Source: Pseudomonas fragi
Lineage (GTDB): Bacteria; Pseudomonadota; Gammaproteobacteria; Pseudomonadales; Pseudomonadaceae
NCBI RefSeq assembly: GCF_900105835.1
Contig: NZ_LT629783.1
Span: forward strand, 1,116,001 to 1,180,000
Direction of reading: 5' to 3'
DNA: 64,000 nt
Position numbers and translations under genes: made by a program. Below are positions 17,863-26,203 of the stretch, in pieces. The notes beneath the pieces were generated by a model that was not told where the DNA came from, ran no database searches, and saw nothing but the letters and a program-made list of their open reading frames with translations. Position 1 is the stretch's first letter. Each line of letters opens with the position of its first letter.

Positions 17863-19050
17863 TCAAACAAACGGGTCTGCGTTGGGCAGGCCCAGTTGCA
17901 CCAGGCCGTAACTGCGACGGTAGGCCGCCTCGTTATTGGCGATATGCCCGCGGGCCTGGTGCAGGTCGCGGAAGAACCGCGCCACCGGGTTGGTGTGGTA
18001 CAGGCCAGAGGCGGCCATGCAGCGCAGCAGGTCACTGACCCGGTCGGCACACACATTGGTCACATGAGAGGACTGGTAGCGGTACAGCAAGCGGGTTTCC
18101 ACATCCGGGTATCCCCCGGCGGCGGCCAGCGCCATCAGGTTGGCGTAATTGCGCATCAGCACCAGCTTGAGCGAGTCGACGGTGATGATGGCTTCGGCCA
18201 CGGCGGCCTGTGCCGCAGGGTCTTCGGCGGTTTTGGCACCGTGCTTGCCGATATGCTTGGCCGCGTTGTCACGGAATTCGTTGATGGCGCCTTGCAGGGC
18301 GCCCAGGGCCGATGTCGAGACGGCGCGGGCAAACACCTGGGCAAACGGGATGGCGTACATCGGATTGGTGTTGACCAACCGCCCCGGTGTGGCTTCGATG
18401 CTGTAGTTGTTGGTGCGCTGCACGCGATGGGCCGGGACAAAGGCGTCTTCGACGACGATATCGTGGCTGCCACTGCCGCGCAGGCCCAACACGTCCCAGT
18501 TCTGTTCAATGCGGTAGTCGCTGGCCGGGATCAGGAAAGTGCCGTGTTCGGTGGGGCCGGTTTCGTCTTGCGGCACAATGCCGCCGAGCAGGCACCATTG
18601 GGCATGCTGGCTGCCACTGGAGAACCCCCAGCGCCCGCTGACCTGATAGCCACCCTTGACCGGGGTGACCTTGGCCACCGGCATATAGGTGGAGGCCACC
18701 AGCACCGAGCTGTCTTCGCCCCACACATCGCGCTGGGCCTCAACCGGGTAGCGAGCCAGCTGCCACGGGTGTACGCCGACCACGCCGAAGACCCAGGCAG
18801 TGGACATGCAGCCTTCGGCCAAGGTCATTTGAATCTCGAAAAAAGTGCGCAGATCGACTTCATGGCCGCCCCACATTTTCGGTTGCAGGGCGCGAAACAA
18901 ACCGGCTTCCTGCATGTCACGAATGGTTTCGTCGGGCAGCTTGCAATCCTTGTCCGCCTGGGCTGAACGGCTTTTGAGTGCGGGGATCAGGTCACGCGCA
19001 CGTTGCAGCAGCTCAAGCTCAATCGGACTTTTCTCTCGTATCTGATCCAT
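17863..19050 (-). CDS. hsaA: HsaA-like flavin-dependent monooxygenase, oxygenase component
   Basis: A 395-aa acyl-CoA-dehydrogenase-fold oxygenase. ATG 19050 is chosen since it follows GGAGA and gives the family length; a longer in-frame start at 19140 adds an unconserved tail. Group D flavin monooxygenase features are visible: GLFRALQPKMWGG, GCMSTAWVFGVVGVHPW, VSGRWGFSSGSQHA and a GLRGSGSHD loop. It fits HsaA, which hydroxylates the phenolic A ring of the seco-steroid to a catechol with reduced flavin from HsaB. The HsaB-like reductase is in the divergent operon at 22543. Confidence 0.82.
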   Translation of the reverse strand: MDQIREKSPIELELLQRARDLIPALKSRSAQADKDCKLPDETIRDMQEAGLFRALQPKMWGGHEVDLRTFFEIQMTLAEGCMSTAWVFGVVGVHPWQLARYPVEAQRDVWGEDSSVLVASTYMPVAKVTPVKGGYQVSGRWGFSSGSQHAQWCLLGGIVPQDETGPTEHGTFLIPASDYRIEQNWDVLGLRGSGSHDIVVEDAFVPAHRVQRTNNYSIEATPGRLVNTNPMYAIPFAQVFARAVSTSALGALQGAINEFRDNAAKHIGKHGAKTAEDPAAQAAVAEAIITVDSLKLVLMRNYANLMALAAAGGYPDVETRLLYRYQSSHVTNVCADRVSDLLRCMAASGLYHTNPVARFFRDLHQARGHIANNEAAYRRSYGLVQLGLPNADPFV

Positions 19051-19211
19051 CCGTGTGTTCTCCGTCAGTCTCTCGCTGCGCGAATGCGCGGGCGGTGTGT
19101 GACGAATAATCCCGCCAGCGGGGTTGGCGATCATCGTCAAAGCGGACTAGTCGCCAGATCGCGGTGAGGTTGACCCTCTCCCTGGGGGCGAGGGTCAGGC
19201 TGAGGGCGCGT

Positions 19212-20777
19212 TTAAACCACCGGCAACTTGGCAAACGGCCGGTCCTGCTCGATCTGCGCCCCCAGGCGCAGCAACACGTCTTCACCGCCCAGTGGCGCCG
19301 TAAACATCATGCCAATGGGCAGACCGCTGTCGCTCATGCCCACCGGCAATGACAATGCAGGCTGCCCGCTGACATTGGCCAGCACGGTAAAGGCCGCGCT
19401 GCCCATCGCGTTATGGGCGTAGCTGTCCCAGGGCTGATCGAGGCTCAGCAGGCCCAGATCGGGGGTGACATTGGCCGTCACCGGCGACAGGATCACATCA
19501 AAGGCCTGGAACTGATCTTCCATATAACCGCCAATGCCTTCGAACGACTGGCGCGCCCGGTACAAGCCCTCCCCCGTGACCTTTTGCGCATTGCCCAGCA
19601 CCACCTGGGTGATGCGCTCATAGTCATCGGCCGTGGCACTGCGGCCCAGTACCTGTTCGCGGTCGCGCACCATGGTCAGCAGGGCATCGCCAATCACCGC
19701 ACCGTGGGCACCGAACAGCTGGCGCGGGTCGATATTCAGGCGCAGCTCTTGCACCTCATGGCCCTGGGCGGCCAGGCGCCGGGCGGTGTCGTCCAGTACC
19801 CTGGCCACGGCCGGGTCCAATGGCGCGCCGGTCAACGAGTCACGCACCAGGCCGATGCGCAAACGACCGGGAGCAGCACGCAACTCTTCAACATACGGGC
19901 GCACCAGCGGCTTGGCCCAGTACGGACTGCCCGCCTCATGCCCCTGCCCCACATCCATAAACAGCGCCATATCGCGCAGATTGCGCGACACCACATTGGC
20001 CACGCTGGCACCAAACCAGCCTTCGTATTTGCCCGGGCCGCTGGGGGTGCGGTAGCGCGTGGGCTTGAGCCCGACCAGGCCGCAGTAGGACGCCGGGATA
20101 CGGATCGAACCACCGCCGTCAGTGGCATGGGCCACCGGCACAATACCTGCGGCCACCGCCGAAGCCGCACCCCCGGACGAGCCGCCGGCGCTTTTGCCCA
20201 GGTTCCAGGGGTTGCGGGTCTGCCCCCAGAGCAAAGATTCGGTGGTGGTGGTCAGGCCGAATTCCGGGCAAGTGGTCTTGCCAAACGGTACGGCACCGGC
20301 CGCCTGATAACGGGCAATCAGGGTGCTGGTGTGGGGCGCTGGCGGCGCGTCCTTGTACAGGCGGCAGCCGTTGCTGGTGGGGGTGCCTTGCAGGTAGGTG
20401 TTGAGGTCCTTGATCAGGATCGGCACCCCGGCCAGGGCGCCGCTGCTGGCCACGCCAGCGGTACTGCGGGCCTTGAGCAATGCCTGGGCATAATCGTCGT
20501 GGCGCATATTGACGGCATTGACCTTGGGGTTGACCGCATCACAGCGGGCCATAGCCGCAGCCAGCAGGTGCTCGGGTCTCAGCTCACCCTTTTGCACGGC
20601 GCGGGCCATGTCCGTGGCATCCATTGCCAGATACTCGGCGGGTGAAATGGCTGTGCTACTGGCGGCATTGGCAAACCGTCCCAGCAGGCCCGCGCCCACG
20701 GCCAGGGCGCCAGCCTTGAGCACATGGCGACGGGGCCAGCCGGCAGGTTGTTCAGGTGTTTCGGCAGGGTTTGGCAA
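19212..20777 (-). CDS. Amidase-signature hydrolase with Tat signal
   Basis: A 521-aa amidase-signature enzyme with the full Ser-Ser-Lys triad region: Lys in PILIKDLN, the GGSSGGAASAVAAG core and GGGSIRIPASYCGLVGLKPTR. The N-terminus carries a twin-arginine export signal (RRHVLKAGALAVGAGLLGRF, ending near ANA-AS), so it acts in the periplasm. I place the start at TTG 20777, 7 nt after GGAG; TTG 20792 is also open. Within a bile-acid cluster a periplasmic amidase could release taurine or glycine from conjugated bile salts, but that is inferred from context only. Confidence 0.8.
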   Translation of the reverse strand: MPNPAETPEQPAGWPRRHVLKAGALAVGAGLLGRFANAASSTAISPAEYLAMDATDMARAVQKGELRPEHLLAAAMARCDAVNPKVNAVNMRHDDYAQALLKARSTAGVASSGALAGVPILIKDLNTYLQGTPTSNGCRLYKDAPPAPHTSTLIARYQAAGAVPFGKTTCPEFGLTTTTESLLWGQTRNPWNLGKSAGGSSGGAASAVAAGIVPVAHATDGGGSIRIPASYCGLVGLKPTRYRTPSGPGKYEGWFGASVANVVSRNLRDMALFMDVGQGHEAGSPYWAKPLVRPYVEELRAAPGRLRIGLVRDSLTGAPLDPAVARVLDDTARRLAAQGHEVQELRLNIDPRQLFGAHGAVIGDALLTMVRDREQVLGRSATADDYERITQVVLGNAQKVTGEGLYRARQSFEGIGGYMEDQFQAFDVILSPVTANVTPDLGLLSLDQPWDSYAHNAMGSAAFTVLANVSGQPALSLPVGMSDSGLPIGMMFTAPLGGEDVLLRLGAQIEQDRPFAKLPVV

Positions 20778-20826
20778 GGTCAATCTCCACAACAGTTATT
20801 GTTTTTATAAAACCATCTGTCTTGAC

Positions 20827-20915
20827 CTGTGGGAGCGGACTTGCTCGCGATGCCATCGACGGGCTGATGCTGACAAACCGCGCCGCCTGCATCGCGAGCA
20901 AGCCCGCTCCCACAG
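20827..20915. repeat. REPIN
   Basis: Inverted REP units CTGTGGGAGCGGACTTGCTC (20827) and GAGCAAGCCCGCTCCCACAG (ending 20915) lie in the gap between the aldehyde dehydrogenase and amidase genes. Confidence 0.85.
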
Positions 20916-20932
20916 TAGAAAGTTGAGGGGGA

Positions 20933-22369
20933 TCAGTCGGCTGTGACCATCGCCTGCATGGTGGGCAAGAAGTGCTCGCCGTAAGGCGGCAGCAAGCCCC
21001 ATTCGCGGCGTGGGTCATGGGCCGGGGCCTTGTACACGGTGCGCATATGGCTGAATTGCAGAAAGCCTTCACGGCCGTGGTAATGACCCATGCCCGAGGC
21101 GCCAATGCCGCCAAACGGCGCATCGTGCAAGGCCGCATGCATCATCACGTCGTTGATGCTGACCCCACCGGAAATCGTATGCTGCAGCACGTAGCGCTGC
21201 TCTTCTTCACTCTGGCCGAAGTAGTACAGCGCCAGCGGGCGCTCGCGCGAGTGGATGTCATCCAGTGCCCGCTCAAGGTGCTCATAAGGCAATAGCACCA
21301 GCGCCGGGCCGAAGATTTCTTCCTGCAGGATGCGGCTGTCGCGAGGTGGCTTGATCACCACTTGCAGGGGGCGTCGACGTGAAGCGCCAGTGTCCAACTG
21401 CACTGGCGGGAAATGCTCGACCCGGGCACCCCGTTCGCGGGCGTCTTGCACATAACTTTCGATGCGCTGCAAATGCCGGTCATTGACCACCGCCACCACG
21501 TCCGGATTGTCTTGTGTGGTGGGCAGCAGCTCGCTGTAAGCCGCGCCCAGCAGAGCGAGAAAATCCTCCAGTTGCTCACGGGGCACATAGACCACGTCCG
21601 GGTTGATACAGATCTGCCCGCCGTTGTTGGCCTTGGCCACGGCAATGCTGAAGGCCGCCTTGGCCAGGTCGGCACTGCGGGAAATGATCACCGGGGACTT
21701 GCCCCCCAGCTCCAGGGTCAGGGGCACCAGGTTCTCGGCCGCATTGCGCATCACCGAGCGCGCGACTGCGGTGCTGCCGGTGAAGACCAGATGGTCGAAA
21801 GGTTGTGCGGTAAACACCTGCGCCAACTGCGCATCACCGTTGACCACCGCGACCTCCAGCGGGTCGAACAACTCGGCAAACGCCTGGGCCAGCACCTGCG
21901 CCGTGCGCGGCACCACTTCCGAGGGCTTGAGGATCGCCCGGTTGCCCGCCGCCAATACGCAGGCCAACGGACTGAGCAAGGTGAACAACGGTGCATTCCA
22001 GGTACCCAGAATGCCGATGGAGCCTTTGGGCTGGTGCATGACCCAGGCCTTGGCGCCCAGCTGATCATAGGGCGCGAACACTTGGCGTGGCTCGTCTTCG
22101 AGCCAATGGCCGAGATGGTCGCGGGCGTATTTGAGCGATGCCAGTGAACCCAGCACATCATTCATCAAGGAAAAGCCCTGGGGCCTGCCGCCAAAATCGG
22201 CGTCCATCGCCTCGACCAAGGGTTGCTGAAAACGCACCAGCAGCTCTATCACCCGCTGAATCCGCTCGCGGCGCTGTTCGGCACTGACAGGGCCGGCCGC
22301 AATAAAGGCTTTTTTCTGCGCCGCCAACAGGCTGGACAGCTGTTCTGGGGCAGTGCTGCTGAACGTCAT
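20933..22369 (-). CDS. Aldehyde dehydrogenase (coniferyl-aldehyde type)
   Basis: A 478-aa NAD(P)-dependent aldehyde dehydrogenase. ATG 22369 follows GAGGA with a 7-nt spacer. It shows GTWNAPLFTLLSPLACVLAAGN and KPSEVVP (cofactor site), FTGSTAVARSVM, LELGGKSPVI with the general-base Glu, and GGQICINPDVV with the catalytic Cys. The short length and C-terminal tail match the CalB/coniferyl group. After aldolytic side-chain cleavage a steroid aldehyde must be oxidised (as the Sad enzyme does in Pseudomonas bile-acid degraders), and this gene is the only candidate in the window. Confidence 0.82.
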   Translation of the reverse strand: MTFSSTAPEQLSSLLAAQKKAFIAAGPVSAEQRRERIQRVIELLVRFQQPLVEAMDADFGGRPQGFSLMNDVLGSLASLKYARDHLGHWLEDEPRQVFAPYDQLGAKAWVMHQPKGSIGILGTWNAPLFTLLSPLACVLAAGNRAILKPSEVVPRTAQVLAQAFAELFDPLEVAVVNGDAQLAQVFTAQPFDHLVFTGSTAVARSVMRNAAENLVPLTLELGGKSPVIISRSADLAKAAFSIAVAKANNGGQICINPDVVYVPREQLEDFLALLGAAYSELLPTTQDNPDVVAVVNDRHLQRIESYVQDARERGARVEHFPPVQLDTGASRRRPLQVVIKPPRDSRILQEEIFGPALVLLPYEHLERALDDIHSRERPLALYYFGQSEEEQRYVLQHTISGGVSINDVMMHAALHDAPFGGIGASGMGHYHGREGFLQFSHMRTVYKAPAHDPRREWGLLPPYGEHFLPTMQAMVTAD

Positions 22370-22432
22370 GGGCAAGTCCTCTGATACACGGGTTCGATGA
22401 GCCGACGCTAGCGAACTGTGCCCCGTACTGCC

Positions 22433-22448
22433 TCGTCCGATCGGACGA
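22433..22448. promoter_or_regulatory. Perfect palindromic operator candidate TCGTCCGATCGGACGA
   Basis: A perfect 16-bp dyad in the gap between the divergent genes starting at 22369 and 22543. The only close match elsewhere in the steroid region is at 7475-7490 (14/16), also in a divergent promoter. This placement suggests the binding site of the cluster's repressor. Confidence 0.7.
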
Positions 22449-22542
22449 TAATCGGCTGTATTCGTTAGTCCATTAAGACGATGTAGTGCCCCGCCACGAG
22501 GCGAATACTGCCAGCACGAAAATTCAATCCATGGGGTTCGTC

Positions 22543-23526
22543 ATGGCAATGCAAAGCAGCTTTGACCCGCAGGCCTTCCGTACCGCACTGGGCACGTTCA
22601 CCACCGGGGTGACGATCATCACCACCCAGGCCGAAGACGGCTCGCCCATCGGCATTACGGCCAACAGTTTCAACTCGGTATCGCTCAACCCGCCGCTGGT
22701 GCTGTGGAGCCTGGCCAAGTCCGCTCGCAGTTTGCCGGTGTTCAGCTCGGGCAAGCACTGGAACGTGCATGTGCTGTCCACCGAACAGGAGCCGCTGTCC
22801 GGTCGTTTTGCCATGCAGGGCGAGAACAAGTTTGCCGAGATCGAACTCGACAACGGCATCAGCGAAGCGCCGCTGTTGCAGGACTGCACCGCACGTTTTC
22901 AGTGCCGCACCGCCTTTCAATACGAAGGCGGCGACCATGTGATATTCGTAGGTGAAGTGCTTGCCTTCGATCACAGCGACCGCGCCCCGCTGGCTTTTCA
23001 AAGCGGCCAATATGCCCTGGCCACCCGCAAGCCGCGCAGCGAACTGCGCCTGGCAACCACCCCGCCACCGCCTGAATGCAGCTACACCGAGGACCTGCTC
23101 GGCTACCTGCTGGGCCGCGCCCACTACCAGTTGCTCGACGCCCTGCATCGCCTGCTGAGCAATCAGCAACTGGACGAGCATGCGTTCTTTATCCTGTCGG
23201 TGCTGTGTATCCGCGACAACCTGACCCTCAACGAAATCAATACGTTCGTCAGCTACACCGGGCATGTGGTCAGCGTGGCAAGCATGCGTTTTCTCGAAAA
23301 GCAGAATCTGGTCGCCCTCGAGGGCAGCCAGCAGCAACCGCGCTATGTGCTGACCGCCACTGGCCGTGAGGCTTCATTGCAACAGTTGGCGCTGGCCAAG
23401 GCGGTGGAAGAAAACGTATCGGCCAAACTGGGGCCCGGTGATGCCCAGGCGCTCAAAGTGCTGCTCAAGCGCCTGATTGCCGCCAGTGATCCTGGCCTGC
23501 CTGACCTGTGGGCGCCCCGCCAATAA
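22543..23526 (+). CDS. hsaB: HsaB-like flavin reductase with C-terminal MarR-like domain
   Basis: A 327-aa protein. The first 165 residues are a flavin-reductase (split-barrel) domain (FRTALGTFTTGVTIITT, GITANSFNSVSLNPPLVLWSL, HWNVHVLS). Residues about 185-300 read as a winged-helix MarR-type domain (LLGRAHYQLLDALHRLLSN, TLNEINTFVSYT, MRFLEKQNLVALEGSQ, YVLTATGREA). The reductase C1 of Acinetobacter p-hydroxyphenylacetate hydroxylase has the same layout, where the tail is an effector-controlled autoinhibitor. It should supply reduced flavin to the HsaA-like oxygenase. Starts at 22531, 22543 and 22549 are possible, and none has a strong ribosome site. Confidence 0.8.
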   Translation: MAMQSSFDPQAFRTALGTFTTGVTIITTQAEDGSPIGITANSFNSVSLNPPLVLWSLAKSARSLPVFSSGKHWNVHVLSTEQEPLSGRFAMQGENKFAEIELDNGISEAPLLQDCTARFQCRTAFQYEGGDHVIFVGEVLAFDHSDRAPLAFQSGQYALATRKPRSELRLATTPPPPECSYTEDLLGYLLGRAHYQLLDALHRLLSNQQLDEHAFFILSVLCIRDNLTLNEINTFVSYTGHVVSVASMRFLEKQNLVALEGSQQQPRYVLTATGREASLQQLALAKAVEENVSAKLGPGDAQALKVLLKRLIAASDPGLPDLWAPRQ

Positions 23527-23539
23527 AAAAGGACCCGTT

Positions 23540-24313
23540 ATGAACATTATTCAACGCTTCAACCTCAGCGGCTGCGTGGCCGTGATCACCGGCGGCGGTC
23601 GCGGCATTGGCCGCGGCATCGCCCTGGCCTACGCTGAAGCCGGTGCCGATGTGGTCCTGGCGGCCCGCACCCTGGCCGACGTCGAAGCCGTGGCCGAAGA
23701 AGTACGCGCCCTGGGCCGCCGGGCCCTGGCCTTGAGCTGCGACGTAAATGACAGCGAACAGCGCAGCGCTCTGGTCACCCAGGCCCGCGAGCAGATGGGC
23801 CGTATCACCCACCTGGTGAACAACGCAGGCGGCGCCGGGCCCAATGACCCCTTGACCCTGAGCGTGGAGCGTTTTGAGGAAATCATGCGTTTCAACGTGT
23901 CCTCGGCCTACCACCTGAGCCAGCTGTGCGTGCCGCACATGCGCGAGGCGGGCCAGGGCAACATCATCAATATCACCTCGGGGGCGGCGCGTTATGCGCA
24001 AACCCAGTTCAGCGCCTACGGCACTGCCAAGGCCGCGTTGAGCCATATGACCCGCCTGCTGGCCCAGGACTTTGCGCCGCAGGTGCGGGTCAACGGCATT
24101 GCCCCTGGCCCGGTGCTGACTGCCGCCCTCAATGGCGTACTGCCGGTGGCCATGCGCGACGGCATGATCAAGGCCACGCCGCTGCAAAGCCTGGGCGAAG
24201 TGGAAGACATCGCCGCTGCGGCACTGTACCTGGCCAGCCCGGCGTCGCGCTGGGTCACCGGCAAGATCCTGGAAGTGGACGGCGGCGCCGAATCGAGCGT
24301 CTGGCCGGGTTGA
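23540..24313 (+). CDS. SDR resembling 7alpha-hydroxysteroid dehydrogenase
   Basis: A 257-aa SDR; ATG 23540 follows AAGGA. Motifs are TGGGRGIG (18-25), VNNAGGAGPND and YGTAKAALSHMTR. The run VNNAGG-GP, FHLSQL-like YHLSQLCVPHM, RVNGIAPGPVLTAAL and SPASRWVTGKILEVDGG parallels E. coli 7alpha-HSD (HdhA) as I recall it, more than generic FabG. It would oxidise the 7alpha-hydroxyl of cholate or chenodeoxycholate. It is the second gene of the rightward operon, 13 bp after the reductase. Confidence 0.75.
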   Translation: MNIIQRFNLSGCVAVITGGGRGIGRGIALAYAEAGADVVLAARTLADVEAVAEEVRALGRRALALSCDVNDSEQRSALVTQAREQMGRITHLVNNAGGAGPNDPLTLSVERFEEIMRFNVSSAYHLSQLCVPHMREAGQGNIINITSGAARYAQTQFSAYGTAKAALSHMTRLLAQDFAPQVRVNGIAPGPVLTAALNGVLPVAMRDGMIKATPLQSLGEVEDIAAAALYLASPASRWVTGKILEVDGGAESSVWPG

Positions 24314-24332
24314 GCCACCGGACACAAAAACG

Positions 24333-24417
24333 GTGGGAGCGGGCTTGCTCGCGATGGAATCAACGCGGTCTGCCTGAAAGACCTCACCGCCTGCATCGCG
24401 AGCAAGCCCGCTCCCAC
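24333..24417. repeat. REPIN between operon genes
   Basis: Inverted REP units GTGGGAGCGGGCTTGCTCGC and GCGAGCAAGCCCGCTCCCAC lie between the SDR and hydratase genes, where they may act as an mRNA stabiliser or processing point. Confidence 0.85.
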
Positions 24418-24450
24418 AAAGCGTTTTCTGGCGTTTAAGAGAGCCAATTT

Positions 24451-25242
24451 ATGGACACACAGTTGATTGAAGCCCTGGGCGACGAGCTGTTTCACGCCCT
24501 GCGTGAACGCCGCAGCCTGCAGCCATTGACCGCCCGCTACCCGGACTTGAGCCTGGACACTGCCTACCGGATTTCCCTGCGCTTTTTACAGCGCCGCCAG
24601 GCGCTGGGCGAGCAAGTGGTCGGCAAAAAAATCGGCGTTACCAGCCGTGCCGTGCAGGAAATGCTCGATGTGCACCAGCCCGATTTCGGTTTCTTGACTG
24701 ACCGCATGCAGGTCGCCGACAACAGCGACGTCAGCTTTGCCGCCCACCAGTTGGTGCAGCCACGGGCCGAAGGCGAGATCGCCTTTATCCTCGGCGAAGA
24801 CCTGCACGGCCCCGGCATCACCGCCGAAGACGTGATGGCTGCCAGCCAATGGGTGGTGCCGTGCTTCGAGATTGTCGACTCGCGCATTGCCGACTGGAAA
24901 ATCCGCATTCAGGACACCGTGGCCGACAACGCTTCCTGCGGCGTATTCGCCCTGGGTGAACAACGCATCAACCCACGCGAACTGGACCTGGCCAAAGTCG
25001 AGCTGCATCTGCTGAAAAACGGCCAGCCCGCCGGTCATGGCTTTGGCTCGGCAGTACAGGGCCACCCCTGCGAGGCCGTGGCCTGGCTGGCCAATACCCT
25101 GGGCAAGTTCGATATTCCGTTTCGCAAGGGCGAAATCATCCTCTCCGGCGCCCTGGCGCCGCTGGTGCCGGTGCAACCCGGCGATGAGGTCAGCCTGACC
25201 CTCAGCGGCCTGGGCTCTGCCCGCCTGCGCTTTGTGCCCTAA
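24451..25242 (+). CDS. hsaE: 2-hydroxypenta-2,4-dienoate hydratase family (HsaE-like)
   Basis: A 263-aa fumarylacetoacetase-fold hydratase (GKKIGVTSRAVQEMLDVHQPDFGFLTDRM, PRAEGEIAFILGEDL, EIVDSRIADWKIRIQDTVADNAS, with the metal-binding Glu residues). It adds water to the dienoate released by hydrolysis of the meta-cleavage product and yields 4-hydroxy-2-oxoacid for the aldolase two genes downstream. Hydratase, dehydrogenase and aldolase together form a complete lower meta-cleavage pathway. The order HsaE-HsaG-HsaF is that of the steroid hsa operons. Confidence 0.85.
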   Translation: MDTQLIEALGDELFHALRERRSLQPLTARYPDLSLDTAYRISLRFLQRRQALGEQVVGKKIGVTSRAVQEMLDVHQPDFGFLTDRMQVADNSDVSFAAHQLVQPRAEGEIAFILGEDLHGPGITAEDVMAASQWVVPCFEIVDSRIADWKIRIQDTVADNASCGVFALGEQRINPRELDLAKVELHLLKNGQPAGHGFGSAVQGHPCEAVAWLANTLGKFDIPFRKGEIILSGALAPLVPVQPGDEVSLTLSGLGSARLRFVP

Positions 25243-25263
25243 CTCCCGTTCGAGACCTTTCCC

Positions 25264-26193
25264 ATGAGCAAAAAGATAAAATGCGCCCTGATCGGGCCGG
25301 GCAATATCGGCACCGACCTGCTCTACAAATTGCTGCGCAGCGAGGTGCTGGAACCGGTATGGATGGTGGGCATCGACGCCACCTCCGAAGGCCTGAGCCG
25401 CGCCCGCGAAATGGGCCTCAAGACCACCAGTGACGGGGTCGACGGCCTGTTGCCCCATGTGCTGGCAGACAATATCCAGATCGCCTTCGATGCCACCTCG
25501 GCTTATGTGCATGCTGAAAACAGCCGCAAGCTCAACGAGCTGGGCGTGCTGATGATCGACCTGACGCCCGCCGCCATTGGCCCGTATTGCGTACCGCCGG
25601 TCAACCTCAAGGCCAACCTCAAGCGCGGCGCGATGAACGTCAATATGGTCACCTGCGGCGGCCAGGCCACCATTCCGCTGGTGGCGGCCGTGTCCAGCGT
25701 ACAGCCGGTGGCTTACGCCGAAATCGTCGCCACTGCCGCGTCCAAATCGGTGGGCCCGGGCACGCGCAAGAATATCGACGAATTCACCCGTACCACGGCC
25801 AGTGCCATCGAACAGGTAGGCGGAGCGAAAAAGGGCAAGGCGATCATTATCGTCAACCCCGCCGAGCCGCCGCTGATCATGCGCGATACCGTGCATTGCC
25901 TGACTGAAACCGAGCCGGATCAAGCCGCGATCAGCCTCGCCATCGCCACCATGATCGAGCAGGTGCAGCAGTATGTGCCGGGCTACAAGCTGGTCAACGG
26001 CCCGGTGTTCGACGGCAACCGGGTATCGATTTTCATGGAGGTCGAAGGCCTCGGCGACTACCTGCCCAAGTACGCCGGCAACCTGGACATCATGACCGCC
26101 GCCGCTGCGCGCACCGCCGAGATGTTCGCCGAGGAAATCCTCAAGGGCGAGCTGCAACTCAAGGCATCCGCCCCTCAACCTGCCCTCGCTTAA
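25264..26193 (+). CDS. hsaG: Acylating acetaldehyde/propanal dehydrogenase
   Basis: A 309-aa enzyme with the NAD-binding [10 protein letters not shown] (11-20), the catalytic Cys131 in [12 protein letters not shown] and [16 protein letters not shown]. It forms a channelling complex with the aldolase encoded 10 bp downstream and converts the released aldehyde (propanal in the steroid route) to acyl-CoA. MhpF and DmpF have the same make-up, so the steroid assignment rests on the neighbours. Confidence 0.9.
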   Translation: MSKKIKCALIGPGNIGTDLLYKLLRSEVLEPVWMVGIDATSEGLSRAREMGLKTTSDGVDGLLPHVLADNIQIAFDATSAYVHAENSRKLNELGVLMIDLTPAAIGPYCVPPVNLKANLKRGAMNVNMVTCGGQATIPLVAAVSSVQPVAYAEIVATAASKSVGPGTRKNIDEFTRTTASAIEQVGGAKKGKAIIIVNPAEPPLIMRDTVHCLTETEPDQAAISLAIATMIEQVQQYVPGYKLVNGPVFDGNRVSIFMEVEGLGDYLPKYAGNLDIMTAAAARTAEMFAEEILKGELQLKASAPQPALA

Positions 26194-26203
26194 GGAGCCG
26201 ATC

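Noticed and set aside
8730..24417. Repeated GAGCGGGCTTGC palindromes as a possible CRISPR array
   Set aside because: Copies are paired, inverted and scattered singly between genes, with no regular spacers. They are REPINs.
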